Shown here piece after piece: positions 22,375-31,517 of a stretch of 64,000 nucleotides of DNA; the first letter of the stretch is position 1, and every line of letters begins with the position of its first letter. The position numbers and the translations under genes are program-made. Source of the stretch: an uncultured Flavobacteriaceae bacterium (GTDB lineage: Bacteria; Bacteroidota; Bacteroidia; Flavobacteriales; Flavobacteriaceae); NCBI GenBank assembly GCA_947502495.1, contig CANNAC010000005.1:1-64000 (forward strand), read 5' to 3'. The notes below the pieces were generated by a model. The model was not told the DNA's origin, ran no database searches, and was given only the letters and a program-made list of their open reading frames with translations.

Positions 22375-25065
22375 TTACTTAAAAGGTATGGTAAAAACAA
22401 GTATTGCGCCATTTTTTACATCTTTTTTTGCCCAAATTTTTCCGTGATGCTTTTCTACTATTTGCTTGGATATTGCTAAACCCAATCCGCTACCTTGCGG
22501 TTTCCTTGTATTTTGATCTTGCGATTGATAAAATTTATCAAAAATAAAATCGTAATCTTCTTCTGGAATCCCTTTACCATTGTCGGTTACAGAGATTTCA
22601 ACAAAGGCATTTCCCAATTTATAATCCACTATAATTTCTCCGGTGTTGGCGGTACAAAACTTAATAGCATTAGACAGCAAATTGGTTAGCACTTGAAGAA
22701 TGCGATCTTCATCATAATTCGTGCTAAACGCATGGGTATTCTTATTTATTATTTGCACTTCTTTTTTAGCTGCTATCTGCGAGATACTACTAATCGCTTT
22801 AGTGATGGTTTTTTGAATATCCTGATATTGCATATCCAAATTAAGACGTCCAGTTTCCAACTTTTCAAAATCCAAAATATTATGAATTAATCGTCCTAAG
22901 CGATCGGAATCTTGGAGTATATTTTTTAAAAATTGTGCCTTTATTTCTTTAGGCATATCATCCTCTTCATCCATCAACAATTCTGTAGCAGCACGAATAC
23001 CCGTAATTGGCGTTTTTAGTTCATGTGCAACCGTGTCTAAAAACTCATCTTTTTGTTTGTCCTTAGAAATCAATTCCTCATTTACATCTTTCAATTTGGA
23101 AGACAGTTGTGTTAGCTCATTCGATTTTTCTAAAAGCATTTTATTACTGACAATATTCTCTTTGGACTCTTCTAAAATCTTCAGTACTTCCACCAAACTA
23201 ATCTGCTCTTCTTTTACCACACTTGCAATTAGTATTTTTGCCGATGCAGAACCGATACTTCCTGTTAGTAGTTTTTCAGAAAAATTAATCAATCGTGCAT
23301 CTGCTAGCTGCGTGTCTTGTGGCAACTTATATTTAGTAAAGAAAATATTTAATGCTCTGGACGCTCTTTTTTCACCTAAAAAACGAACTAATACATTTTT
23401 AATATCTGCAACATACGCTTCCCCTTTCCAAACTAATGCACTGTCTTGAAGCGTGGTGAAATTGTTACTATCGACATACATTTCGGCATAATTACGCTCT
23501 CTATAATTTCCTTTAGCCATTAATGAAAACACTAAATAACTCATTACATTAAAGGTCATACTCCAAAAGAAAGCATGTGCTGGCGGACTTATAAAATCGA
23601 TACCAAATAAGGCGTAAGGTTTTAATGCGGCTATACCAAATAAACCGAATTGCTCAAAATCGTCTGTTCCTGTTAACTCTCGTAATGTAAATGGAAAGAC
23701 TAAAGTATATACGGCAATGGCAAAACCTATAAGAATACCAATAATTGCAGCTTTTGAAGAACCTCGATTCCAATATAACCCTATAAAAAACGAAGGAGCT
23801 AATTGCGAAATAATAACAAAAGAGATCAACCCAATGGAATACAATGACAACTCTTTTGAAAAGGAGACATAAAAGAAATATGCAGTAATAATGATTGTAA
23901 AAATAGAAATACGACGAATATTCTTAATATATTTTAAGTTTCTATCTGGCTGGTTTTTAATAAATTTATCTAGAAAACCATACGGAATAATCAAGTTATT
24001 ACTTACCATTGTAGATAAAGCCAACGTAGATACAATCACCATAGAAATGACTGCTGAAAAACCACCAAGAAAAACAAGGGTTGCAAAAAAGGAGTTTCCG
24101 TTTTCTAAAGGTAGTAGCAAGGAATAATACTCTGCATTTTGTGTACTTCCAAAAGTGAGCTTTCCTGCCCACGCAATAAAAATCACGAAGAGATTAAAAA
24201 GCAATAAATACAACGGAAATAACCAAATGGCTTTTTTTAAATGCTTCTCTCTATTATTCTCTAGAACAGAAACTTGAAATTGCCTAGGCAATAAAAATAT
24301 GGCCATAAAAGATAGACCTATCAAGAACAACCAATTAAAACCATCTTCTATCCCACCAAGTGTGGTGAGTTCTTTAAAGTTTTCGGTAACTGAAATTTTC
24401 TCATAAATATCTGTGGTACCATCAAATAAATAAAACGTAACATAAACACCGATTGCTAGAAAGAACACGAGTTTTAAAACGGACTCAAAAGCCACGGTCG
24501 CAATGATTCCTTTATGTTTTTCGGAAGCATCCGCATTTTGAGTACCAAAGAAAGTAGCAAAAATAGCCAATAATAAAGCAACATAAAATGTAGAATCATC
24601 TATTACTGTTGTGGAGATATAACTGGTATCATCCGACATGATTTCAAAAGTTTCGGAAACCGCTTTTAGCTGTAACGAAATATATGGCAAAGTCCCGAAG
24701 AGACAAACAATAGTTACTAGCGCTCCTAGAAACCTACTGTTTCCATATCGCAAGGAAATAAAATCTGCAATAGATGAAATTTTGTGTTGTTTAGAGATCC
24801 GAATGACTTTACGGAGTACAACAATCCACAAAGGCGCTGCAATAACAGGACCTAAATAAATAGGTAAAAAACTAATCCCTGAATTTGCTGCAATTCCAAC
24901 GCTTCCGTAGTACGTCCAAGCAGAACAATACACTGCTAAAGATAAGGTGTACACGTATGGATTATTCACCCATTTACTTTGGCGTTTTTTTTCCGCTAGA
25001 AAAGCAATGTAAAATAACACTGCTAAATAGATGATAATGATAATGATTAAAGTGTAATTATTCAT
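22375..25065 (-). CDS. Sodium:solute symporter-histidine kinase fusion
   Basis: An 896-residue fusion. Residues 1-530 are an SSS-family permease-like domain with about 13 membrane helices (CSAWTYYGSVG, then GSSKAAIIGILIG). A linker follows (about 540-660). HisKA has the phosphoacceptor H681 in HELKTPITG, and the HATPase domain shows NLLSNAIKF, DNGKGIPEED and GSGLGLAISK. The CbrA type of sensor has this layout, in which the transporter domain links substrate flux to kinase activity. Acetate or another carboxylate is the likely signal given the ActP gene next door. The start overlaps the stop of the 64-residue gene upstream by 8 bases, which implies translational coupling. Confidence 0.92.
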   Translation of the reverse strand: MNNYTLIIIIIIYLAVLFYIAFLAEKKRQSKWVNNPYVYTLSLAVYCSAWTYYGSVGIAANSGISFLPIYLGPVIAAPLWIVVLRKVIRISKQHKISSIADFISLRYGNSRFLGALVTIVCLFGTLPYISLQLKAVSETFEIMSDDTSYISTTVIDDSTFYVALLLAIFATFFGTQNADASEKHKGIIATVAFESVLKLVFFLAIGVYVTFYLFDGTTDIYEKISVTENFKELTTLGGIEDGFNWLFLIGLSFMAIFLLPRQFQVSVLENNREKHLKKAIWLFPLYLLLFNLFVIFIAWAGKLTFGSTQNAEYYSLLLPLENGNSFFATLVFLGGFSAVISMVIVSTLALSTMVSNNLIIPYGFLDKFIKNQPDRNLKYIKNIRRISIFTIIITAYFFYVSFSKELSLYSIGLISFVIISQLAPSFFIGLYWNRGSSKAAIIGILIGFAIAVYTLVFPFTLRELTGTDDFEQFGLFGIAALKPYALFGIDFISPPAHAFFWSMTFNVMSYLVFSLMAKGNYRERNYAEMYVDSNNFTTLQDSALVWKGEAYVADIKNVLVRFLGEKRASRALNIFFTKYKLPQDTQLADARLINFSEKLLTGSIGSASAKILIASVVKEEQISLVEVLKILEESKENIVSNKMLLEKSNELTQLSSKLKDVNEELISKDKQKDEFLDTVAHELKTPITGIRAATELLMDEEDDMPKEIKAQFLKNILQDSDRLGRLIHNILDFEKLETGRLNLDMQYQDIQKTITKAISSISQIAAKKEVQIINKNTHAFSTNYDEDRILQVLTNLLSNAIKFCTANTGEIIVDYKLGNAFVEISVTDNGKGIPEEDYDFIFDKFYQSQDQNTRKPQGSGLGLAISKQIVEKHHGKIWAKKDVKNGAILVFTIPFK

Positions 25066-25252
25066 AATGGCGTTTTAATACGATATATGAAATTACGATG
25101 GACAATAACCAAATCGAAAATATAGAAAAGTATAAGGTTGGAATACCAAAAACTGCGCCTTCAAAATTAAAAACTAGAATGAATGGTATATTAAAAAATA
25201 AAAACAATGCTATCGATAATACGACTAGCTTTTGTTCGTGACGTTTTTTCAT
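25058..25252 (-). CDS. Small two-TM protein coupled to the symporter-kinase
   Basis: 64 residues from ATG 25252: MKKRHEQKLVVLSIALFLFF then a second helix ending ISYIVLKRHYE. Earlier in-frame ATGs (25270 and 25330) exist, but that 5' stretch includes the extragenic word GCGAAAGCG, so I prefer 25252. It overlaps the start of the symporter-kinase gene by 8 bases. Short proteins with this NIPFILVFN layout sit beside SSS-type transporters in many Bacteroidota and are probably an accessory subunit, like DUF4212 beside ActP. That role is inferred. Confidence 0.72.
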   Translation of the reverse strand: MKKRHEQKLVVLSIALFLFFNIPFILVFNFEGAVFGIPTLYFSIFSIWLLSIVISYIVLKRHYE

Positions 25253-25261
25253 GTGATTGGC

Positions 25262-25400
25262 TGGTTTCATTTCCGCGAAAGCGAAAAAAATAATAACTTT
25301 ACTAATATAAGAAATCAGCACTACATACATGTAATGCTGATTTACAAACTAACTAAATTAAATTAAGCTTTATATTTTTCAGCGAAAGCGAAAAGAATAT
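25262..25400. repeat. Repeated GCGAAAGCGAAAA word
   Basis: GCGAAAGCGAAAA occurs near 25278 and 25382, on both sides of the 88-base gap before the ActP stop. Related TTTCGC words occur elsewhere in Flavobacteriaceae extragenic DNA. It marks the probable 5' limit of coding for the small gene at 25058-25252. Confidence 0.4.
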
Positions 25401-25418
25401 AAGACAGAACTCAAAGTT

Positions 25419-27185
25419 TTAATGATTGGAAGCTTCACCTGCTCCAGAAGGTATTCTAATGCTTTCCACCATATCTTGAACATCTTGTGGTGGCGCTGGT
25501 GTCATTCTAGAAACGACTAATGATATTACAATATTTACGCACATTGCAATAGTACCAAATCCTTCTGGAGAAGTACCAAACCACCAATCTTCACTTGTTC
25601 CTCCACCAAACATGTCGAGTTTAAATTTCATCATGTAGAATAACATTAATACGATTCCTACAATCATTCCTGAAATAGCACCTTGACTATTCATTCGCTT
25701 GTCGAAAATCCCAAGAATAATCGCTGGGAAAAAGGAGGCTGCGGCGAGACCAAAGGCGAGCGCGACGACTGCTGCTACAAATCCTGGTGGATTAATACCA
25801 AAGTAACCTGCTATTAAAATAGCTACAAAAATCGAGATTCTTGCTGCTGTTAATTCATTTTTATCTGAAATATCTGGTTTTAATTGTTTTTTAATTAAAT
25901 CGTGAGAAATCGATGTAGAAATTACTAAAAGTAATCCTGCCGCAGTAGATAATGCTGCCGCAAGTCCACCAGCTGCTACTAAAGCAATTACCCAATTTGG
26001 TAAATTAGCAATTTCTGGATTTGCTAATACCATGATATCTCTATCTACATACAATTCATTTTCAGCATCACTTGCGTTAGATACCATACGTTCTCCACTT
26101 GCTCCTCTTGCATCGGTATACATCGGTTTTTTACTAGATAAAGCACTTCCTGCTACATATTGAATTTTCCCATCTCCATTTTTATCTGCCCAAGCAATTA
26201 ATCCTGTATTTTCCCAATTTTTAAACCATTCTGGAATTTCTTTATATTCTTTATTACTTACCGTTTCAATTAAGTTTGTTCTTGAAAAGACTGCAATTGC
26301 AGGTGCTGTAGTATATAAAATGGCGATTAAGAATAAAGCATATCCTGCAGATTTACGTGCATCTTTCACTTTAGGCACTGTAAAGAAACGAACAATTACG
26401 TGAGGTAATCCTGCTGTTCCTGTCATTAATGCTAAAGTAATTGCAAACACATCCCAAGTAGATTTTGTCCCACTTGTATATTCATTAAAGCCGAGTTCTG
26501 TATGTAATAAATCTAACTTATCTAACAGAAAAGCGCCACCTTCTACTTTTCCTCCCATTCCTATTTGCGGAATGATATTTCCTGTCATTTGCATCGATAT
26601 GAAAAATGCAGGAACCATAAAAGCAAAGATTAAGACACAATATTGTGCTACTTGTGTGTATGTAATTCCTTTCATTCCTCCTAAAAGCGCGAAGGTTAGT
26701 ACTACGGTCATTCCAATAAGTACTCCTAAATTAATATCTACTTGTAAGAATTGAGAAAACACAATACCTACACCACGCATCTGACCTGCAACATACGTAA
26801 ACGATACAATTAATGCGCAAATTACTGCTACGGTTCTAGCGGTATTTGAATAATATCGATCTCCAATAAAATCGGGCACGGTAAACTTTCCAAACTTACG
26901 TAAATAAGGTGCTAACAATAATGCTAGTAATACGTATCCACCAGTCCAACCCATCAAATATACAGAGCCATCATATCCGGAAAAGGAGATAATTCCTGCC
27001 ATACTAATAAAGGAGGCGGCACTCATCCAATCGGCTGCAGTAGCCATACCATTTGCTAAAGGAGAAACACCTCCACCGGCAACATAAAATTCTTTTGTTG
27101 AGCCTGCTCTTGCCCAAATTGCTATTCCAAAATATAAGGCAAAAGTAATCCCTACTAATAACCATGTCCAAAATTGTACACTCAT
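25419..27185 (-). CDS. actP: Cation/acetate symporter ActP-like
   Basis: A 588-residue SSS-family transporter with about 13 membrane helices. It has AWMSAASFIS-type sodium-site text near the start (MATAADWMSAASFI), GTAGLPHVIVRFFTV and LVISTSISHDL, all typical of the ActP/acetate-propionate branch. A long extracytoplasmic loop at about 300-370 contains a DKNGDGKIQY segment that resembles an EF-hand. It takes up acetate with sodium. It sits between the DUF4212 gene (33 bases upstream) and the symporter-kinase, as usual for this transporter in Bacteroidota. The E. coli name is used by similarity of family only. Confidence 0.88.
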   Translation of the reverse strand: MSVQFWTWLLVGITFALYFGIAIWARAGSTKEFYVAGGGVSPLANGMATAADWMSAASFISMAGIISFSGYDGSVYLMGWTGGYVLLALLLAPYLRKFGKFTVPDFIGDRYYSNTARTVAVICALIVSFTYVAGQMRGVGIVFSQFLQVDINLGVLIGMTVVLTFALLGGMKGITYTQVAQYCVLIFAFMVPAFFISMQMTGNIIPQIGMGGKVEGGAFLLDKLDLLHTELGFNEYTSGTKSTWDVFAITLALMTGTAGLPHVIVRFFTVPKVKDARKSAGYALFLIAILYTTAPAIAVFSRTNLIETVSNKEYKEIPEWFKNWENTGLIAWADKNGDGKIQYVAGSALSSKKPMYTDARGASGERMVSNASDAENELYVDRDIMVLANPEIANLPNWVIALVAAGGLAAALSTAAGLLLVISTSISHDLIKKQLKPDISDKNELTAARISIFVAILIAGYFGINPPGFVAAVVALAFGLAAASFFPAIILGIFDKRMNSQGAISGMIVGIVLMLFYMMKFKLDMFGGGTSEDWWFGTSPEGFGTIAMCVNIVISLVVSRMTPAPPQDVQDMVESIRIPSGAGEASNH

Positions 27186-27218
27186 AATTTTTGTTTTTTT
27201 ATTAAGATTAGTTAAGGA

Positions 27219-27479
27219 TTACTCGTCGTAACCGTATTTTTTATCCAGTTTATTCATTAGCCTTACGTAAACGAATATTAGAATCACGAATACATAAATG
27301 GAACCTTGTTGGGCAAACCAGAATCCTAGTTTAAATCCGCCAAGTCTAATAGTATCTAATTCTTCTCTAAATAATATGCCGCATCCAAAGGACACAACAA
27401 ACCATATTACAAGTAATATTGCTAAATACTTGATGTTTTCTTTCCAGTACGCGGTTGCGTTGTCTTGTTTATCACTCAT
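27219..27479 (-). CDS. DUF4212 symporter small subunit
   Basis: 86 residues with two membrane helices (YLAILLVIWFVVSFGCGILF and FWFAQQGSIYVFVILIFVYV) and a charged end (NKLDKKYGYDE). This is the DUF4212 family, which accompanies ActP-type solute symporters and is assumed to be their small subunit. It starts 11 bases after the porin stop and precedes ActP by 33 bases. Confidence 0.9.
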   Translation of the reverse strand: MSDKQDNATAYWKENIKYLAILLVIWFVVSFGCGILFREELDTIRLGGFKLGFWFAQQGSIYVFVILIFVYVRLMNKLDKKYGYDE

Positions 27480-27490
27480 AGTTGTTTATT

Positions 27491-28738
27491 TTATAGATAT
27501 ATCATTGCTTGAAGTGAAATAGTGTTTGTATCTACAGCACCAAATTGTTGATTGTTATATTCTAAGGTTAGTTTTGAGTTATGACCACTCATAAAAGCAT
27601 TAACTCCTACGCCTAAAGAGGTTCTGTCATCGCTTGTAGCATCATAACTATGGGTACTATAACTTACATAAGGTTGAAATCTTGTTTTTGCTTTATCGCC
27701 ATTAAAAACATAACCAACATGCGCATAAAGCATATCTCCCGTACCATAAGCACTATACAAATAATCTTTTCCGTAGTCATTATTTTGAAATACAGCGTAC
27801 GCAGTAATGGCACTACCTTTATCTCCTATTGGCGCATCATAAAAAGCATCTACAGCAAATATGGAAACATCTTCCCCTTTTAAATCTGGATTTAATAAGG
27901 TTCCGTTATCTACAACAGATCCTTTCGGATGTAAAAAGAAACCTGCTCCTACGTTGAACACTTTTTTAGTACCTAAGTATGTTCCGACTTTATATGGTAA
28001 AAAATTAGATTCCTGATCGAAGAAATGGTAATCAAAATAACCTGCATAGGTTTTACCCGCATCTTTAGAACCTAGAGAAGAACGACCATTATATACTGCT
28101 TCTCCTCCTGCAACAGCAGTACGAGAATCCAAAGTAGCATTGGCAGCATCGTTAATGGCAACGCGATATTGCAATTTGTTAAATTTACCTTTTGCAAAAA
28201 CTCCTAAATGACGTGCAAATTGATCGGACAATCCAATAGTTGCCCAAGATTGGCGATGATTATCCATAGTCATCATATTTAAGGTACTTTGATTATTCAA
28301 TCTGGAAATACCATTAAAATAATGTAGACCACCACCAACTGTATGATTTTCTCCTACATTATATTGCGCCCAAACATCATGAAAAAAGAGTTGTGAACCA
28401 TCCCCTTTTCCTGTCGGACTTAAAGTAGTACTTGTTAAGCTGTTTAATCCGAAATGGGTTACAATTAAAAAGTCTTTGTTGATTTGTGCAAACATTAAAA
28501 CACGAGCACGACGTAAATTGAAGTTTAATTTACTGTTTTCGTTTCCGTTGGCGTCCAATGTTTCATCGGTATTATAATTTGCTTGAACTTGTGCCCAAGA
28601 AATAAGCCGAAGATATTTAGAACCTTCTTCGTTCAGTTTAAACTTAAGACCGCCATCATAATCTGGAGAGCCTTGAGCTTGGATAAATTGGAAAGACAAG
28701 AATAATAGTCCGACCAATAAAAGGGTTTGTTTTTTCAT
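27491..28738 (-). CDS. Outer-membrane porin of the acetate operon
   Basis: A 415-residue protein with a signal peptide (cleavage IQA-Q at 21-22) and alternating beta-strand segments to a C-terminal aromatic/hydrophobic strand (ISLQAMIYL). The N-terminal LRLISWAQVQANYNTDETL and RRARVLMFAQI blocks resemble the OprP/porin-like barrels of Bacteroidota. It is the first gene of the porin-DUF4212-ActP unit, so it likely admits short-chain carboxylates through the outer membrane. The substrate is inferred from context. Confidence 0.82.
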   Translation of the reverse strand: MKKQTLLLVGLLFLSFQFIQAQGSPDYDGGLKFKLNEEGSKYLRLISWAQVQANYNTDETLDANGNENSKLNFNLRRARVLMFAQINKDFLIVTHFGLNSLTSTTLSPTGKGDGSQLFFHDVWAQYNVGENHTVGGGLHYFNGISRLNNQSTLNMMTMDNHRQSWATIGLSDQFARHLGVFAKGKFNKLQYRVAINDAANATLDSRTAVAGGEAVYNGRSSLGSKDAGKTYAGYFDYHFFDQESNFLPYKVGTYLGTKKVFNVGAGFFLHPKGSVVDNGTLLNPDLKGEDVSIFAVDAFYDAPIGDKGSAITAYAVFQNNDYGKDYLYSAYGTGDMLYAHVGYVFNGDKAKTRFQPYVSYSTHSYDATSDDRTSLGVGVNAFMSGHNSKLTLEYNNQQFGAVDTNTISLQAMIYL

Positions 28739-28843
28739 TATTTAAAGGATTAGTTAGTAATAATTGGTTTTGTGTGCACCACTAATCTCTAAAAAACAAT
28801 CCGTTAACAAAAAATTAATATATCTTTTTGTTAAATTACTATA

Positions 28844-29263
28844 CTAATCTTTAAATCGTTCCCATTTAATAAGCATGAATTTATCCCCTAACTCGGTAAC
28901 AACAACTCCTGCTCCTTTAATATTTTCGGCATTACTAAAATAAACTCCTAACTCTAAAGCGTTTAAAATCTTATACGTTGGATGATAATTAGAATTATAC
29001 GGACGTTTAATATTGTACTTCTTGACCCAGTTCATAATACTAACATGAGAAATCCCAAGAATACGTTCGATTTCCCGATAGGTTAACCCTTCCAAGTACA
29101 ACTGAAGCGACTTATTAACGTAGTAATCATCTATCTTCTTTCCAATCTTATTTACTGAAAAAAAATAGTTGCACTTTTTACACTTATAACGCTGTCTATC
29201 GTTAACAATTCCGCTTTTAATGTAATGGCCTGATCCACAATTTGGACATAAATCTACCTTCAT
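28844..29263 (-). CDS. Zinc-ribbon/HTH protein derived from IS1-type transposase
   Basis: 139 residues. A zinc ribbon has C6, C9, C28 and C31 (CPNCGSGHY, then RYKCKKCNYFF). A helix-turn-helix follows at 52-80 (GLTYREIERILGISHVSIMN). Both match the N-terminal (InsA-like) part of IS1-type transposases. The last 45 residues (AENIKGAGVVVTEL ...) lack any DDE catalytic triad, no terminal inverted repeats flank it, and the gene has its own place 105 bases upstream of the porin. I therefore read it as a domesticated DNA-binding regulator, perhaps of the acetate operon. A remnant transposase is the alternative. Confidence 0.7.
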   Translation of the reverse strand: MKVDLCPNCGSGHYIKSGIVNDRQRYKCKKCNYFFSVNKIGKKIDDYYVNKSLQLYLEGLTYREIERILGISHVSIMNWVKKYNIKRPYNSNYHPTYKILNALELGVYFSNAENIKGAGVVVTELGDKFMLIKWERFKD

Positions 29264-29341
29264 ATATATTAATTTAGCATAAATATATCAATTTAGCAAT
29301 AAAAATAAAAACGTACTGTTAAAAATTTAAATTTTCAGTAT

Positions 29342-29384
29342 AAAAAAAGCTCCAAAACCAAGAATAAACTGGAATTTTAGAGCT
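29342..29384 (-). terminator. Terminator after the DUF779 gene
   Basis: AGCTC (29348-29352) pairs with GAGCT (29380-29384), with AAAA/TTTT pairs inside. A run of seven T follows on the minus strand. Confidence 0.6.
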
Positions 29385-29422
29385 AAAATTAATAAAATCT
29401 AAATTTCTATACTTCTAGCGCA

Positions 29423-29776
29423 TTATGCATTAAAAAACGCCTCTTCCTCTTTTGTTAATAAACGGGAATGAATTAAAAAACGAAGTCCTAACGGAATCTC
29501 TAAAGAGAAACTTGCTCCACGCCCTTCCGTTACATCTACGGTTAAATGGGTATGTTTCCAATATTCGAATTGGTCTTGGTTCATATAAAAATTCACTTCA
29601 TTTAAGGTTCCTAATAAGATATCGCTTTCATCTAAGTACATATCTCCTTTTTCAAAAACCATTGGTGCAGATCCATCACAACAGCCACCACTTTGATGAA
29701 AAATCAAGTCGCCATGCTTTTCTTTTAACTGCTCTAACACTTTTGTTGCCGCCTCTGTAATTGCTATTCTTTCCAT
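29423..29776 (-). CDS. DUF779 protein, aldehyde dehydrogenase partner
   Basis: A 117-residue protein of the DUF779 family, with the characteristic HQSGGCCDGSAPM block near 27-40 and a C-terminal LEIPLGLRFL stretch. The family is nearly always encoded next to an aldehyde dehydrogenase, as here (69 bases downstream of it), but its biochemical role is unknown. The vicinal cysteines suggest metal binding or redox chemistry. A hairpin between the two genes may reduce its expression. Confidence 0.9.
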   Translation of the reverse strand: MERIAITEAATKVLEQLKEKHGDLIFHQSGGCCDGSAPMVFEKGDMYLDESDILLGTLNEVNFYMNQDQFEYWKHTHLTVDVTEGRGASFSLEIPLGLRFLIHSRLLTKEEEAFFNA

Positions 29777-29793
29777 AATTTAAAGGTATTAAA

Positions 29794-29824
29794 AAAGGCT
29801 GAATTATAAATCAATTCAGCCTTT
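29794..29824 (-). terminator. Hairpin between aldehyde dehydrogenase and DUF779 genes
   Basis: AAAGGCTGAATT (29794-29805) pairs perfectly with AATTCAGCCTTT (29813-29824), followed by AATACC rather than a strong T-run on the minus strand. It may be a partial terminator or a stability element. Confidence 0.65.
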
Positions 29825-29845
29825 AGCGCTATTAATCAAAATATT

Positions 29846-31345
29846 TTAAAAGAAACCTAATTTGTTTTTATCATAAGAGATTAACATGTTTTTGGTCTGA
29901 CGATAATAATTAAGCATCATCACATGGTTTTCTCTACCAAATCCAGATTTTTTATACCCTCCAAATGGTGCATGCGCAGGATATGCGTGGTAGCAATTTA
30001 CCCAAACACGACCAGCTTTTATTGCTCTTGGAATTTGATATAATTGATGTGCATCACGTGTCCAAACTCCTGCTCCTAGTCCGTAAAGTGTATCGTTTGC
30101 AATTTCGATAGCTTCCGCTTCATCTTTAAATTTAGTTACACAAGCTACTGGTCCGAAAATTTCTTCCTGAAAAACTCGCATTTTATTATGGCCTTCTAAT
30201 AAAGTCGGTTTAATATAAAAACCGTTTGCCAGATTCCCACTAAGTTCATTCGCAGCGCCACCAGATAACACTTTTGCACCTTCTTCTTTTCCTATTTCAA
30301 TGTAGGATTTTATTTTCTCGTGTTGGTCTTTGGATGCTTGCGCACCAACCATTGTGTTCACATCATACGGATTGTCTTGAATGATAGCATTTGTTCTTTC
30401 AATAACACGCTTCATAAATGCATCATAAATATCTTCTTGCACTAAAATTCTAGAAGGCGCAGTACATACTTCTCCTTGATTAAAGGCAAATAAAACAGCA
30501 CCTTCAATCGCTTTATCTAAAAACGCATCATCATGATCCATCACCGAATTAAAAAACACATTTGGCGACTTTCCTCCCAATTCCATAGTCACAGGATTTA
30601 GATTCTTAGACGCATACTGCATGATTAATTGTCCGGTTGTGGTTTCTCCTGTAAAAGCCACTTTATCTACTTTAGCACTAGACGCCAATGGTTTTCCTGC
30701 TTCCGGACCAAAACCGTGAACAATATTAATCACTCCAGGAGGAAATACTTCTGCTATTTTTTCCATTAAGAAAGTAGCTGAAGAAGGCGTTTGCTCTGCA
30801 GGCTTTAAAACCACACAGTTTCCAGTAACTAAAGCTGGAGGTAATTTCCAGGACAGCATTAGTAGTGGGAAATTCCAAGGAATAATCTGACCAATAACAC
30901 CTAGAGGTTCCTTAATATTCATGGACAAGGTATTTTGATCTAACTCTGTTGCGCTTCCTTCTTCCGAACGGATACAAGCTGCAAAATAGCGCCAATGATC
31001 TACTGCCAAAGGAACATCTGCATTCAAGGTTTCTCGAATAGGTTTTCCGTTATCACAAGTTTCAATAAGCGCAAACTCTTCTAGATTTGCCTCAATAATA
31101 TCTGCCACTTTATTTAATAAGGTAGATCTTTCCGTTGCCGAAGTATTTCCCCAAGCCTCTTTAGCGGCATTTGCTGCATCTAAAGCCATTTCTACATCTT
31201 CTTTTTGAGAACGTGGATATTTTGCAATGAAGGAATTATCGATTGGTGACGTATTATCAAAATATTGACCGCCTATGGGTTCTACAAATTTTCCGTTTAT
31301 AAAATTGCCATATTTCTCTTTAAATTTCGGTTTAGAATAACTCAT
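29846..31345 (-). CDS. NAD-dependent aldehyde dehydrogenase
   Basis: A 499-residue ALDH superfamily enzyme. Landmarks are PWNFPLLMLSWKLPPALV, the GSTxxG-equivalent FTGETTTGQL, the general base in MELGGKSPNVFF, the catalytic Cys in NQGEVCTAPSR and the C-terminal PFGGYKKSGFGRE. The pattern, together with DUF779 and a divergent AraC regulator, matches the acetaldehyde/aldehyde dehydrogenase (ExaC/AldB-like) branch that oxidises acetaldehyde to acetate. Such acetate could feed the acs module nearby. Substrate is inferred from this context. Confidence 0.92.
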   Translation of the reverse strand: MSYSKPKFKEKYGNFINGKFVEPIGGQYFDNTSPIDNSFIAKYPRSQKEDVEMALDAANAAKEAWGNTSATERSTLLNKVADIIEANLEEFALIETCDNGKPIRETLNADVPLAVDHWRYFAACIRSEEGSATELDQNTLSMNIKEPLGVIGQIIPWNFPLLMLSWKLPPALVTGNCVVLKPAEQTPSSATFLMEKIAEVFPPGVINIVHGFGPEAGKPLASSAKVDKVAFTGETTTGQLIMQYASKNLNPVTMELGGKSPNVFFNSVMDHDDAFLDKAIEGAVLFAFNQGEVCTAPSRILVQEDIYDAFMKRVIERTNAIIQDNPYDVNTMVGAQASKDQHEKIKSYIEIGKEEGAKVLSGGAANELSGNLANGFYIKPTLLEGHNKMRVFQEEIFGPVACVTKFKDEAEAIEIANDTLYGLGAGVWTRDAHQLYQIPRAIKAGRVWVNCYHAYPAHAPFGGYKKSGFGRENHVMMLNYYRQTKNMLISYDKNKLGFF

Positions 31346-31517
31346 ATAAATTCTTGTTAAATTAATAATTAGATAATTTTTTAATCTAAAAAATATATTA
31401 TCTTTATTTTTGTTAAAGTTATTTTATCATATCCTAATTACCTTGCACGTATTTATCATAGTTTTGAACATATCTATTATTAATAGATTTGTTAACTAAA
31501 ATTTTGTAACATTGATT

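Noticed and set aside
28844-29263. Intact IS1-type insertion sequence
   Set aside because: No DDE domain, no terminal inverted repeats and no target duplication seen around the gene.
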